DNA of 34,364 nt from Acidimicrobiia bacterium (lineage in GTDB: Bacteria > Actinomycetota > Acidimicrobiia > Acidimicrobiales > MedAcidi-G1). A model generated the notes under the pieces. The model had not been told where the DNA came from. It worked only from the letters and a program-made list of their open reading frames with translations, and made no database searches. The stretch is from the NCBI GenBank assembly GCA_015658775.1, contig DQOF01000069.1, positions 1 through 34,364 of the forward strand. The letters are read 5' to 3'. The position numbers and the translations under genes are program-made. Positions 16,623 to 24,982 of this stretch are shown here, in pieces; position 1 is the stretch's first letter; each line of letters starts with the position of its first letter.

Positions 16623-17615
16623 TCAGACGGTGATGTCCACGACCTGTGCCAGCAGGAGGTCACAGGTGGACCTGAGCGTGCACACGGCCGGCGTGGTCGA
16701 GAGGCCGTCCAGCGCCGCCCGCGCCCGGTCCGTGAACGAGACGGCCGTGTCCGTGGCCGTGAGGATCGCGGGATCGGACCGCACCAGCCGGCGCGCCCGG
16801 TCGCGGGTTTCAGGGTCGATGGGGCCGCCCAGCAGGCCCCGGAGTTCGTCGCCGGCGGGCCCTGCCATGGCGAGGATCACAGGCAGCGTGTAGACGCCCT
16901 CGACCAGGTCGTTGCCGGCCGGCTTGCCCAACTGCTCGTCGGTGGCCACCACGTCCAGGATGTCGTCGATCACCTGGAATGCCATGCCGTAGTGGTGGCC
17001 GAAGTCCGTGACCGCCTCGATCAGGTCCCGTGGGTGTCCGGCCACTATGGCACCGACCCGCGCCGACGTGGCGAGGAGTGCGGCCGTCTTGCCCGATATG
17101 GACGCCAGGTAGGCCTCTGCCGAGCGGTCCACGTCGAAGGCGTGCCGCATCTCGCGCACCTGGCCCTCGCAGAGGGCGGCGATGGTGGTGGCGAGGAGGC
17201 CGGCCACCTCGGTGCCGAGGTCGGCCGCTATCTCCGAGGCCCGGGCCAGGAGGTAGTCACCGGCCAGGATGGCCTCGAGGTTGCCCCACCGGGAGTTGAC
17301 GCTCTGCACGGTGCGCCTGGTGTCGGCACCGTCCATCACGTCGTCGTGGTACAGCGAGCCCTGGTGGACCAGCTCGACGGCCACGCCGCCCCTGACGACG
17401 TCGACCGTAGCCGCCCCGGGCTCCTCGTCGAGCACTAGGGAGGCGGTGATCGTCAGGGCCGGCCTGACACGCTTGCCGCCGGCATCGATGAGGTGCCTGG
17501 CAACTTCTGTCAGGAACGGGTCGTTGGCTTCCACGACCCGTCGGAGCTCCGCTTCGACCCGGCCGAGGTCGGCCGCCATGCCGGGGAGGTCCAGGAGGGA
17601 GGTGGGGTTCGCCAC
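16623..17615 (-). CDS. long-chain polyprenyl diphosphate synthase
   Basis: A 330-residue trans-isoprenyl diphosphate synthase making an all-trans polyprenyl chain, probably for menaquinone. The first Asp-rich motif is [12 protein letters not shown] and the second [21 protein letters not shown] binds the IPP substrate. Residues 4 and 5 before the first motif are small (Ser, Gly; [14 protein letters not shown]), which in this family goes with chains longer than farnesyl or geranylgeranyl. Start GTG 17615 ([12 protein letters not shown]) is chosen because TATCCT lies 6 bases upstream on the minus strand; the longer reading to 17651 would begin upstream of that hexamer. Convergent with lysS, divergent from clpC. 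Confidence 0.9.
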   Translation of the reverse strand: MANPTSLLDLPGMAADLGRVEAELRRVVEANDPFLTEVARHLIDAGGKRVRPALTITASLVLDEEPGAATVDVVRGGVAVELVHQGSLYHDDVMDGADTRRTVQSVNSRWGNLEAILAGDYLLARASEIAADLGTEVAGLLATTIAALCEGQVREMRHAFDVDRSAEAYLASISGKTAALLATSARVGAIVAGHPRDLIEAVTDFGHHYGMAFQVIDDILDVVATDEQLGKPAGNDLVEGVYTLPVILAMAGPAGDELRGLLGGPIDPETRDRARRLVRSDPAILTATDTAVSFTDRARAALDGLSTTPAVCTLRSTCDLLLAQVVDITV

Positions 17616-17621
17616 CCGCCG

Positions 17622-17627
17622 AGGATA
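17622..17627 (-). promoter_or_regulatory. -10 hexamer TATCCT for the polyprenyl synthase
   Basis: On the minus strand TATCCT is followed by 6 bases and GTG 17615, fitting a leaderless start. No Shine-Dalgarno sequence precedes the GTG. Confidence 0.5.
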
Positions 17628-17664
17628 CGGCAGGAGTCGCCCGTTGGTCACCTACGAGCACGGG

Positions 17665-17670
17665 TACACT
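17665..17670 (+). promoter_or_regulatory. -10 hexamer TACACT of clpC
   Basis: TACACT lies 34 bases before the clpC TTG start and has a TTGGTC 15 bases further upstream (17644-17649) as a possible -35. Unlike the leaderless promoters, it leaves a short leader with a strong AGGAGG at 17692-17697. Confidence 0.45.
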
Positions 17671-17691
17671 TGTCACGTTCGCTAGTCACGC

Positions 17692-17697
17692 AGGAGG
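17692..17697 (+). promoter_or_regulatory. strong ribosome binding site deciding the clpC TTG start
   Basis: AGGAGG lies 7 bases before TTG 17705. It fixes the start as TTG, giving [20 protein letters not shown], the invariant N-terminus of ClpC proteins. Confidence 0.8.
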
Positions 17698-17704
17698 CGA
17701 CCGG

Positions 17705-20263
17705 TTGTTCGAGCGGTTCACCGACAGGGCCCGACGGGTCGTTGTGTTGGCGCAGGAAGAGGCGCGCCTCCTGAACCACAACTACATCGGAACCGAGCAC
17801 ATCCTGCTCGGCCTCATCCACGAGGGCGAGGGAGTGGCTGCGAAGGCCCTCGAGTCGCTGGGCATCTCGCTGGAGGCGGTACGCAGCCAGGTCGAGGAGT
17901 TGATAGGCCAGGGCGGCAGTTCGCCGAGTGGGCACATCCCGTTCACTCCGAGGGCCAAGAAGGTGCTGGAGTTGTCGTTGCGCGAGGCACTCCAGCTCGG
18001 GCACAACTACATCGGCACCGAGCACATCCTGCTCGGCCTCATCCGCGAGGGCGAGGGCGTCGCCGCCCAGGTGCTCGTCAAGCTGGGCGCCGACCTGTCA
18101 CGGGTCCGCCAGCAGGTCATCCAGCTCCTCTCCGGCTATTCCGGTTCCGGCGCCCCCTCCGGCGAGAAGGCCGGTGTCACATCCAGGGGCGGCGGTGGTG
18201 ACTCGGCGTCCGGATCGCTGGTCCTGGACCAGTTCGGCAACAACCTCACCAAGGCGGCCCGCGAGAAGAAGCTGGACCCGGTCATCGGCCGCCAACGCGA
18301 GACCGAGCGGGTCATGCAGGTGCTGTCCCGCCGCACCAAGAACAACCCGGTCCTGATCGGGGAGTCCGGCGTCGGCAAGACGGCCATCGTCGAGGGCCTG
18401 GCCCAGATGATCGCCAACGACGAGGTGCCCGAGACCATCGCCGGCAAGCAGGTCTACACCCTCGACCTGGGGGCCCTCGTCGCCGGCAGCCGGTACCGCG
18501 GCGACTTCGAGGAACGCCTCAAGAAGGTCCTCAAGGAGATCAAGACACGGGGCGACATAGTCCTGTTCATCGACGAGATCCACACGCTGGTCGGGGCCGG
18601 TGCGGCAGAGGGCGCCATCGACGCTGCTTCCATTCTGAAGCCCATGCTGGCGCGAGGCGAGCTTCAGACGATCGGCGCCACGACCCTCGACGAGTACCGC
18701 AAGCACTTCGAGAAGGACGCCGCGCTCGAGCGCCGGTTCCAGCCGATCAGGGTGGATGAACCCACGGTCGCCCACACGATCGAGATCCTGAAGGGCATCC
18801 GCGAGCGGTACGAGACCCACCACAGGGTCACCATCACCGATCAGGCACTGGTGGCGGCGGCCAACCTCGCCGACCGCTACATCACCGACCGCCACCTTCC
18901 CGACAAGGCCATCGACCTGATCGACGAAGCCGGCTCGCGGCTGCGGATCAAGCGGATGCACACGCCCGAGGACCTGCGGGAACTCGAGTCTTCGCTGAAC
19001 GAGATCGTGCTCCGCAAGAAGGCCGCCGTCGAGTCCCAGGACTTCGAGGAGGCCGGCCGCCTGCGTGACCAGGAGAAGGAACTCCTCACCAAGAAGGAGG
19101 CCAAGGAGTCCGAGATCAGGTCCTCGGGCGTCGACCTGTTCGACGAGGTCGACGAAGAGGCGATCGCCGAGGTGCTATCGGTCTGGACCGGCATCCCCGT
19201 GTACAAGCTCACCGAGGAGGAGACCCAGAAACTCCTCCACATGGAGGACGAGTTGCACAAGCGGGTCATCGGCCAGGAGGACGCCATCAAGGCTGTCAGC
19301 CAGGCCATCCGCCGCACCCGCGCCGGCCTGAAGGACCCCAAGCGGCCGTCAGGATCGTTCGTCTTCCTCGGGCCCTCCGGCGTCGGCAAGACAGAGTTGG
19401 CCAAGACCCTGGCCGAGTTCCTGTTCGGCGACGAGGACGCCCTCATCGCCCTCGACATGTCCGAGTACATGGAGAAGCACACCGTCAGCCGGCTCGTAGG
19501 CTCGCCTCCCGGCTACGTCGGCTACGACGAGGGCGGCCAGTTGACCGAGGCGGTCCGCCGGCGTCCCTTCTCCGTGGTGCTGTTCGACGAGGTCGAGAAG
19601 GCCCACCCCGACGTCTTCAACACCCTGCTCCAGATCCTGGAGGAGGGCAGGCTCACCGATGCGCAGGGCCGCACCGTCGACTTCCGCAACACGGTCCTTA
19701 TCATGACGTCGAACCTCGGTACAGCCGACCTGCGCAAGGCCAACCTGGGGTTCGCCAAGGCCGACGAGGCCGTCTCCTACGAGCGGATGAAGGTCAAGGT
19801 CCAGGACGCCCTGAAGGCCCACTTCAAGCCGGAGTTCCTGAACCGGATCGACGACACGATCGTGTTCCACGAACTGACGGTGTCCGAGGTGACCCGGATC
19901 GTCGACCTCATGATCCGCCGGATCTCGACCCAGTTGGCCGGACAGGGCCTGGGCTTCGAGCTCACCGATGCCGCCAAGGAATTCCTGGCCCGCGAGGGCT
20001 ACGACCCGACGATGGGCGCCAGGCCGTTGCGCCGCGCGATCCAGCGCCTGGTCGAGGACCCGCTCAGCGAGCGGCTGCTCAACAAGGAGTTCACGGCAGG
20101 TGAGATCATCGTCGTCGACATCGACCAGGCTGACGGTGACGGGACCGCCGACGCCGATAGGGCCGACAAGGCCGAGGGTGACGGCGCTGCGACGCTGGTC
20201 TTCCGTGCCATCGCAGGCTTCGAGCCGCCTACCGTCGAGATGGCGGTCGAGGCCGCCGACTAG
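17705..20263 (+). CDS. clpC: ClpC AAA+ chaperone/protease ATPase subunit
   Basis: An 852-residue Hsp100 unfoldase that feeds substrates to ClpP. Order: two Clp-N repeats (residues 1-150; [15 protein letters not shown] and [15 protein letters not shown]), AAA-1 with [15 protein letters not shown] (about 219) and [14 protein letters not shown], a UVR-type coiled middle ([14 protein letters not shown], about 430-445), and AAA-2 with [18 protein letters not shown] (about 556) and [16 protein letters not shown]. It also has the ClpP-docking loop LGF in ANLGFAK (about 681), the small D2 domain, and an acidic tail ending AVEAAD. The TTG start is unusual but secured by the family N-terminus and AGGAGG. 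Position after lysS matches mycobacteria; the lsr2 gene found between them there is absent. Confidence 0.98.
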   Translation: MFERFTDRARRVVVLAQEEARLLNHNYIGTEHILLGLIHEGEGVAAKALESLGISLEAVRSQVEELIGQGGSSPSGHIPFTPRAKKVLELSLREALQLGHNYIGTEHILLGLIREGEGVAAQVLVKLGADLSRVRQQVIQLLSGYSGSGAPSGEKAGVTSRGGGGDSASGSLVLDQFGNNLTKAAREKKLDPVIGRQRETERVMQVLSRRTKNNPVLIGESGVGKTAIVEGLAQMIANDEVPETIAGKQVYTLDLGALVAGSRYRGDFEERLKKVLKEIKTRGDIVLFIDEIHTLVGAGAAEGAIDAASILKPMLARGELQTIGATTLDEYRKHFEKDAALERRFQPIRVDEPTVAHTIEILKGIRERYETHHRVTITDQALVAAANLADRYITDRHLPDKAIDLIDEAGSRLRIKRMHTPEDLRELESSLNEIVLRKKAAVESQDFEEAGRLRDQEKELLTKKEAKESEIRSSGVDLFDEVDEEAIAEVLSVWTGIPVYKLTEEETQKLLHMEDELHKRVIGQEDAIKAVSQAIRRTRAGLKDPKRPSGSFVFLGPSGVGKTELAKTLAEFLFGDEDALIALDMSEYMEKHTVSRLVGSPPGYVGYDEGGQLTEAVRRRPFSVVLFDEVEKAHPDVFNTLLQILEEGRLTDAQGRTVDFRNTVLIMTSNLGTADLRKANLGFAKADEAVSYERMKVKVQDALKAHFKPEFLNRIDDTIVFHELTVSEVTRIVDLMIRRISTQLAGQGLGFELTDAAKEFLAREGYDPTMGARPLRRAIQRLVEDPLSERLLNKEFTAGEIIVVDIDQADGDGTADADRADKAEGDGAATLVFRAIAGFEPPTVEMAVEAAD

Positions 20264-20293
20264 CCATCTGCTGACGGGCCATCTGCTGACGGG
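20264..20293 (+). repeat. tandem duplication of a 15-bp unit after clpC
   Basis: CCATCTGCTGACGGG occurs twice in perfect tandem (20264-20278 and 20279-20293), starting directly after the clpC TAG stop and running toward the promoter of the next gene. No T-run follows it, so a terminator role is not supported. Confidence 0.9.
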
Positions 20294-20315
20294 CCCCGGT
20301 CCGTCCCGTGCGGCC

Positions 20316-20321
20316 TAACGT
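20316..20321 (+). promoter_or_regulatory. -10 hexamer TAACGT of the lipoprotein-HAD gene
   Basis: TAACGT is followed by 7 bases and ATG 20329. The spacing matches the other putative leaderless starts and favours ATG 20329 over the upstream GTG 20308. Confidence 0.5.
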
Positions 20322-20328
20322 CCTGCCC

Positions 20329-21864
20329 ATGACTCACCCGGTGTCCCGACCCGTGGCCCGTCCGGTGGGTGGCCCGGCGAGGCTGCTGCCCGCCCTCGTG
20401 GGCCTGGTCGTGCTCCTCTCGGCATGCAGGGCCACCTCCACGGTGTCGATCCATGTGGCCGAGGACGGTTCGGGCCTTGTGGAGGTGGCGGTGGTGCTGG
20501 ACGACGAGGCTGTCGAGGCGGTCGGCGGAGTCGACCACCAGATTCGCCTCGACGACCTGTCAGACGCCGGTTGGGAGGTGGACGGCCCGAGCCGGTCCGA
20601 CCACGATGGCCTCACGACCGTCACCGCCTCGAAGCCCTTTGAGGTACCCGACCGGTTGCCCCCCATCCTGGGCGAGATAGCCGGTCCCAGGGTGTTCGAC
20701 GGCATGGTCCTCGTGCGCGAGCGCACGTTCGCCAGGACGACATGGCGCCTGGAGGGCCTCGTCGACCTCTCCGCCGGGCTGGCCCTGTTCAGCGACCCGG
20801 ACCTCGCCGTCACCCTGTCCGGCCTCCCGCTGGGCCGCACGTCGGCCGAACTGGCGGCGCTGGCAGGGTGCGAGACCGGGTGCGATCCTGCCGATTCGTT
20901 CAGCATGGACCTCGTCGTGACGATGCCGGGTGAGGTGGTCGGCAACACGGACCTGGTCGACTCCGCCACCGCACGGTGGACCATCGACCTGGGTGGGCGG
21001 ACACCGACCGTCGTGGAACTCTCGGGGTCTGTCGTGGACCGGGCCCCCCGGTTGTGGCTGGGCGTCGCGTTCGTGTCGGCGGCGCTGCTTCTGCTGGTGA
21101 TGGTGTTCCAGGTGGCACGGCGACTTCTCGGTCACCACCCGGGCCCCCGGCGAGACAGACATGCCCCGGCTCCGGTTCGCAGAAGCAGGCGGGCGACGGA
21201 GATCGTCGAGCAGACGCCGGACACCCGGGTGGAACCGGAGCCCCGACGGCTGGAACTGGTCGTGCTGGGAGGCGTGGGCGTCGTGTGGGACGGCGGCACG
21301 GACCCGGAGGGACTCCTGGTCTCGTTCGTGAGGGCGAGGAGAGGCATCGCGGACTCCCGTGAGGTGGCCGACCGGTATCGGGCAGCCAGCCTCGGACAGG
21401 TGTCGTCGGGCGAGTTCTGGGCCTCGGTAGGCGTCGAGGGCGACCCGGACGAGATCGACGAGGAGTACCTGGCAGGTGTACGGCTGAGGCCCGATGTGAT
21501 GGCCTTCCTGGAGCAGATGGCCGAGCGGGAGCTGACCGTGGCCTGCCTCACCAACGCCGTGCTGCCGTGGACGAAGCTGCTCCGGGCGCGGTTCGACCTG
21601 GACAGGATGATCGGGCACTGGGTGGTCAGTGGCGAGATCGGTGCCCGCAAGCCCGGCCAGGCGATGTTCGAGGCGCTGAGGCGCATGTCGGACGTGACCT
21701 TCCGGAACATGCTGCTCATCGACTCTGAGCAGTCGGCGCTGGAGGCCGCACGCGGCATGGGGATGTCCACCGTGCTCATGCGCGGTACGGCCCTGATCCC
21801 CGAGGGCTTCGCCCATCCGACCATCGACGGGTTCGCCGGCCTGTTCCGGCAGACCGGGGGCTAG
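20329..21864 (+). CDS. lipoprotein (LppM-like) fused through a TM helix to a degenerate HAD domain
   Basis: A 511-residue protein in three parts. Residues 1-33 are a lipoprotein signal: basic start, hydrophobic LLPALVGLVVLL, lipobox LSAC with Cys33. Residues 34-240 form an extracytoplasmic beta-rich domain (VSIHVAEDGSGLVEVAVVLDD...) like the LppM/DUF3153 family. Residues about 242-263 (LWLGVAFVSAALLLLVMVFQ) are a transmembrane helix followed by a basic linker. Residues about 305-505 read as a HAD-family fold: CLTNAV (motif II, T408), GARKPGQAMFEAL (motif III, K441) and LLIDSEQSALEAARGMG (motif IV, D465 then Ser instead of Asp). Motif I is LVVLGGVGVVWDG with no placeable nucleophilic Asp, so catalysis is unlikely. 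The membrane topology (outside sensor, inside pseudo-enzyme) suggests signalling; that is inference. Confidence 0.75.
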   Translation: MTHPVSRPVARPVGGPARLLPALVGLVVLLSACRATSTVSIHVAEDGSGLVEVAVVLDDEAVEAVGGVDHQIRLDDLSDAGWEVDGPSRSDHDGLTTVTASKPFEVPDRLPPILGEIAGPRVFDGMVLVRERTFARTTWRLEGLVDLSAGLALFSDPDLAVTLSGLPLGRTSAELAALAGCETGCDPADSFSMDLVVTMPGEVVGNTDLVDSATARWTIDLGGRTPTVVELSGSVVDRAPRLWLGVAFVSAALLLLVMVFQVARRLLGHHPGPRRDRHAPAPVRRSRRATEIVEQTPDTRVEPEPRRLELVVLGGVGVVWDGGTDPEGLLVSFVRARRGIADSREVADRYRAASLGQVSSGEFWASVGVEGDPDEIDEEYLAGVRLRPDVMAFLEQMAERELTVACLTNAVLPWTKLLRARFDLDRMIGHWVVSGEIGARKPGQAMFEALRRMSDVTFRNMLLIDSEQSALEAARGMGMSTVLMRGTALIPEGFAHPTIDGFAGLFRQTGG

Positions 21865-21930
21865 CGGGCGCAGGCCCCGGGCCGGGCGTCGCCGGGCACC
21901 GGAGCCCGGGGCGCTGTCACAGCACCTCTC

Positions 21931-21936
21931 TACGGT
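21931..21936 (+). promoter_or_regulatory. -10 hexamer TACGGT of radA
   Basis: TACGGT followed by 7 bases and ATG 21944, a leaderless arrangement without a Shine-Dalgarno sequence. Confidence 0.5.
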
Positions 21937-21943
21937 CTGCACC

Positions 21944-23518
21944 ATGTCGACGCAGCCGGAAACGACCACGACCGGGCCTGCCTCAGTAGAGCCCTCCTCC
22001 AGAGAGCCTATGACCGGTGAACCGACCTCCCCGGTGAGAGCCCCCGGCCACCGGGACCCGGTGGCACACGACCCACCGGTCGGGGCGCCCCCTCACATTC
22101 TGCCCCGAGGCATGCTGCCCCACCGAAGGACGGGACGATCTGCCTTCGTCTGTGCCGAGTGTGGCGCCTCGCAGCCGAAATGGGTGGGGCGTTGCCCCGG
22201 ATGCGGTGAATGGAACACGTTGGCCGAGGCGTCGGCGGGCGGCGCACCGTCGGCCGACACGGGTGAGGCCGTGAGGATCACCGGGGTGTCCACCGCGTCC
22301 TTCGCCGCGGTTCCCACGGGGGTGGGCGAGCTGGACCGTGCGCTGGGGGGCGGCCTCGTACCCGGTTCGGTGACGCTGCTGGGCGGAGAGCCGGGAATCG
22401 GCAAGTCCACGCTGACCCTCCAGTTGGCCGCTGAGAAGGTGCGCCGGGGCGGCTGTGCGCTGTTGGCCAGTGCCGAGGAGTCGCCGGCGCAGGTGAGGGG
22501 CCGGGCCGAACGGCTGGGTGCGCTCCACGACGACCTGTGGCTCACGGGCGAGACGTCGGTGGAGTCGATCATCGGCCTCCTCGACCGCATCCGACCCGAC
22601 CTGCTCATCGTGGACTCTATCCAGACTGTGCATGTCGACGGATCGGGAACCGCGTCGACTGCGGCGGCTCCGGGGAGTACCGCCCAGGTCCGGGCATGCG
22701 CCCATCGTCTGGTCGCCGAGGCGAAGGTGCGGGGCGTGGCGATCATCCTGGTGGGGCACCTCGTGAAGGACGGCTCCCTGGCAGGCCCCAAGGTGCTCGA
22801 GCACGCCGTCGACACGGTGGTCGAGCTGACCGGCGACCGTCACCACTCACTTCGGTTCCTCAGGGTCGTGAAGCACCGGTTCGGACCGACCGACGAGCTC
22901 GGCCTGTTCGAGATGGCGGGCGACGGCCTCAGGTCGGTCGACGATCCCAGCCGGCTGTTCCTCGCCGACAGGGCTGCCGACGTGGCCGGCTCCGTGGTGC
23001 TGCCCGCCATGGTCGGGCACCGACCGCTGCTGGTCGAGTTGCAGGCACTGCTGGTGAGGGCCACCACGCCGCACCCGAGGCGGTCGTCGCAGGGCGTCGA
23101 TTCCCGGCGCCTGGCGCTGCTCCTGGCGGTCCTCGAACGGCGCGCCTGCCTGGACCTGGGCCAACTCGACGTCTACGTCACGGCGGTCGGCGGGGTGCAG
23201 GTGACCGAGCCCGGTGCGGACCTGCCGCTGGCACTGGCTGTGGCCTCGGCGGTCACGAACAGATGTCTGGGTGCCGATGTCGTGGCATGCGGAGAGGTGG
23301 GCCTGGGAGGCGAGGTGCGTCAGGTGGCGGGCCTCGAGCGGCGGCTGAACGAGGCCCACCGGCTTGGCTTCAGACGGGCGATCCTGCCCGGGTCGGCACC
23401 CGAACCCCCAGAGAGCATGTCGGCGATGAGGGTCCGGACGCTAGCCGAGGCGGTCGCCGTGGCGGGGCTGCTTCCCGAGCCGATACAGGGGGCACGCCCG
23501 TCGGACCCCTTCCGTTAG
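21944..23518 (+). CDS. radA: DNA repair protein RadA/Sms
   Basis: A 524-residue RecA-like branch-migration helicase of recombinational repair. After a polar Pro/Thr-rich extension of about 60 residues comes the C4 zinc finger CAECGASQPKWVGRCPGCGEW, the RecA core with Walker A GEPGIGKST (about 149-157), Walker B LLIVDSIQTVH, and the Lon-protease-like C-terminal domain (GVQVTEPGADLPLALAVASA, GEVGLGGEVRQV). The RadA-specific KNRFG motif reads KHRFG here (310-314); Lys and Arg are kept, Asn is His. Its TAG stop (23516-23518) overlaps the -10 hexamer of the next gene. Confidence 0.95.
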   Translation: MSTQPETTTTGPASVEPSSREPMTGEPTSPVRAPGHRDPVAHDPPVGAPPHILPRGMLPHRRTGRSAFVCAECGASQPKWVGRCPGCGEWNTLAEASAGGAPSADTGEAVRITGVSTASFAAVPTGVGELDRALGGGLVPGSVTLLGGEPGIGKSTLTLQLAAEKVRRGGCALLASAEESPAQVRGRAERLGALHDDLWLTGETSVESIIGLLDRIRPDLLIVDSIQTVHVDGSGTASTAAAPGSTAQVRACAHRLVAEAKVRGVAIILVGHLVKDGSLAGPKVLEHAVDTVVELTGDRHHSLRFLRVVKHRFGPTDELGLFEMAGDGLRSVDDPSRLFLADRAADVAGSVVLPAMVGHRPLLVELQALLVRATTPHPRRSSQGVDSRRLALLLAVLERRACLDLGQLDVYVTAVGGVQVTEPGADLPLALAVASAVTNRCLGADVVACGEVGLGGEVRQVAGLERRLNEAHRLGFRRAILPGSAPEPPESMSAMRVRTLAEAVAVAGLLPEPIQGARPSDPFR

Positions 23519-23521
23519 GTT
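23516..23521 (+). promoter_or_regulatory. -10 hexamer TAGGTT embedding the radA stop codon
   Basis: TAGGTT is followed by 6 bases and ATG 23528. Its first three bases are the radA stop, as in the tilS/hpt junction. Confidence 0.5.
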
Positions 23522-23527
23522 GGGGCC

Positions 23528-24184
23528 ATGCGAATCCGACTTCCCTCCGGAACCACCGCCGAACTCGTGCATCCTGCATCGGGCCCGGCCGAACGGGGCC
23601 TCGTCGTCATTCCCGACCTCATGGGGATGCGGCCCCTCTTCGACGAGATGGTGGCCCGGCTGGCCGAGGAGAACTCCTGGTCGGTGTGTTCGTTCGAGCC
23701 GTACCCGGGCCAGGAGCACCTCGAGGTGTCCGAGCGCCAGACGGCGGCGGCAGGCCTCACGGATGACCGGGTGCTCGGCGACGCCTCCGCCGCGGCTGAC
23801 GCCACGGGCGCCGCCACGGTCGGGGTCCTGGGGTTCTGTATGGGTGGCATGTACACCCTCAAGGTGGCGGCCAGCGGGCGCTTCGACCGCCACTGTGCGT
23901 TCTACCCGCAGATCAGGGTCCCCGAACTGTGGCGTGGCTCCGGGCAGGGCGAGCCCCTGGAGGCGCTGGAGGCCGTCGATGCCTCGTCGGTGCTGGCGAT
24001 CGTCGGCTGCGACGATTCGTACACGCCCCCCGACGACGTCGACGGGCTGGAGGCGACCGGGGTGACCGTCGTGCGCTACCCGGGTGCCGACCACGGGTTT
24101 GTCCACGATCCGACCCGTCCGGCACACCGGGCGGAGGACGCTGCCGACGCCTGGTCGCGCGTGATCGCCTGGCTGCGGGGTTGA
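23528..24184 (+). CDS. dienelactone-hydrolase-family alpha/beta hydrolase
   Basis: A 218-residue alpha/beta hydrolase with the Cys-nucleophile triad of dienelactone hydrolases: Cys in GFCMGGMYTL (about 102), Asp in GCDDSYTP (about 160) and His in ADHGFVHD (about 190). LVVIPDLMGMRPLFDEMVARLAEE forms the first strand and oxyanion region. Dienelactone hydrolases open cyclic lactone esters in chlorocatechol breakdown, but many bacterial homologues have other or unknown substrates; no aromatic degradation genes lie nearby, so the true substrate is open. It converges on the Crp gene with a 48-base gap. Confidence 0.88.
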   Translation: MRIRLPSGTTAELVHPASGPAERGLVVIPDLMGMRPLFDEMVARLAEENSWSVCSFEPYPGQEHLEVSERQTAAAGLTDDRVLGDASAAADATGAATVGVLGFCMGGMYTLKVAASGRFDRHCAFYPQIRVPELWRGSGQGEPLEALEAVDASSVLAIVGCDDSYTPPDDVDGLEATGVTVVRYPGADHGFVHDPTRPAHRAEDAADAWSRVIAWLRG

Positions 24185-24232
24185 GCGTGGTACCCGAACA
24201 AGCGGGCAGGCGTTCCCGCCGACGGGACCGGG

Positions 24233-24892
24233 TCAGCGTGCCCTGATGGTGAGTTGCTCGCGGTTGGTCACGCGGTAGGTGCGGTCGATCTGCTCTATCC
24301 AGCCCAGCCGGATGAACGATGCGATCGCCTTGTTGACCCGTTCACGGGACGCGCCCACCATGCCCGCCAACTCCTCCTGGGTCATCGGTAGGAAGAACTC
24401 GTCGGACTCGCCTGCCAACTCGAGAAGGCGCTTCGCCGTGCGACCGGTGACATCCAGGAACACGGAATCCGCCAGCGCCTCGTCCATGCTCCGGAGGCGC
24501 TCGGCGAGCATCTCGACCACCGGCCACAGCAGCACCGGGTTGTTCTCGTAGAGGCTCCGGACGGGACCGTAGGGAACCGCAGTTACCACCGACGTCTCCA
24601 GCGACCGGGCCTCTGCCGACCGGCCCCGACCACTGAACAGTCCCATCTCGCCGAACAGGTCGCCCGACTCCATGAGGGCCACCATCGACTCACGTCCGTC
24701 GATCGACTTGTTGGCGATCGCTATGCGCCCGGAGACCACCACGTACATCTCGCCGGGCTCGTCACCCTCCCTGAAGATCACGTCGCCGCGGCGGAACTCG
24801 CGGTCGCTCGCACCGGCCAGCACAGCGTCCAGGTCCGTGTCGTCGAGCCCGCCGAAGAGGGCGGTCTTCTGGAAGAGGGTGGTGTCCGGCAT
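24233..24892 (-). CDS. Crp/Fnr-family transcription regulator
   Basis: A 219-residue regulator. The N-terminal cyclic-nucleotide-binding domain (residues 10-120) has GDVIFREGDEPGEMYVVVSGRI and the phosphate cassette DLFGEMGLFSGRGRSAEARS (Glu plus R-S-A, the residues that hold cAMP phosphate in CRP). A dimer helix follows, and the winged helix-turn-helix MTQEELAGMVGASRERVNKAIASF lies at about 168-191, close to the mycobacterial CRP homologue in its SRExVNKA recognition helix. cAMP binding is therefore plausible. There is no Cys cluster, which argues against an Fnr-type iron-sulfur sensor. It is divergent from ispDF with 90 bases between; a TAGCAT (24904-24909, minus) 11 bases before the ATG may be its -10. 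Confidence 0.9.
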   Translation of the reverse strand: MPDTTLFQKTALFGGLDDTDLDAVLAGASDREFRRGDVIFREGDEPGEMYVVVSGRIAIANKSIDGRESMVALMESGDLFGEMGLFSGRGRSAEARSLETSVVTAVPYGPVRSLYENNPVLLWPVVEMLAERLRSMDEALADSVFLDVTGRTAKRLLELAGESDEFFLPMTQEELAGMVGASRERVNKAIASFIRLGWIEQIDRTYRVTNREQLTIRAR

Positions 24893-24982
24893 CTCGGGTG
24901 GCCATGCTAGTTATGTGCAGCAGCACCCACCGGCATTGCCCGACTACGAGAGCCCGCGCCCGTCGGGTACGGGGCGCGTCCT

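Noticed and set aside
17676-17691. ClgR-type operator before clpC
   Set aside because: CGC is present but the symmetric GCG half is not; the match is too weak.
24185-24232. Bidirectional terminator between the hydrolase and Crp genes
   Set aside because: TCCCG-CCGA-CGGGA can pair but the stem is short and no T-run follows on either strand.
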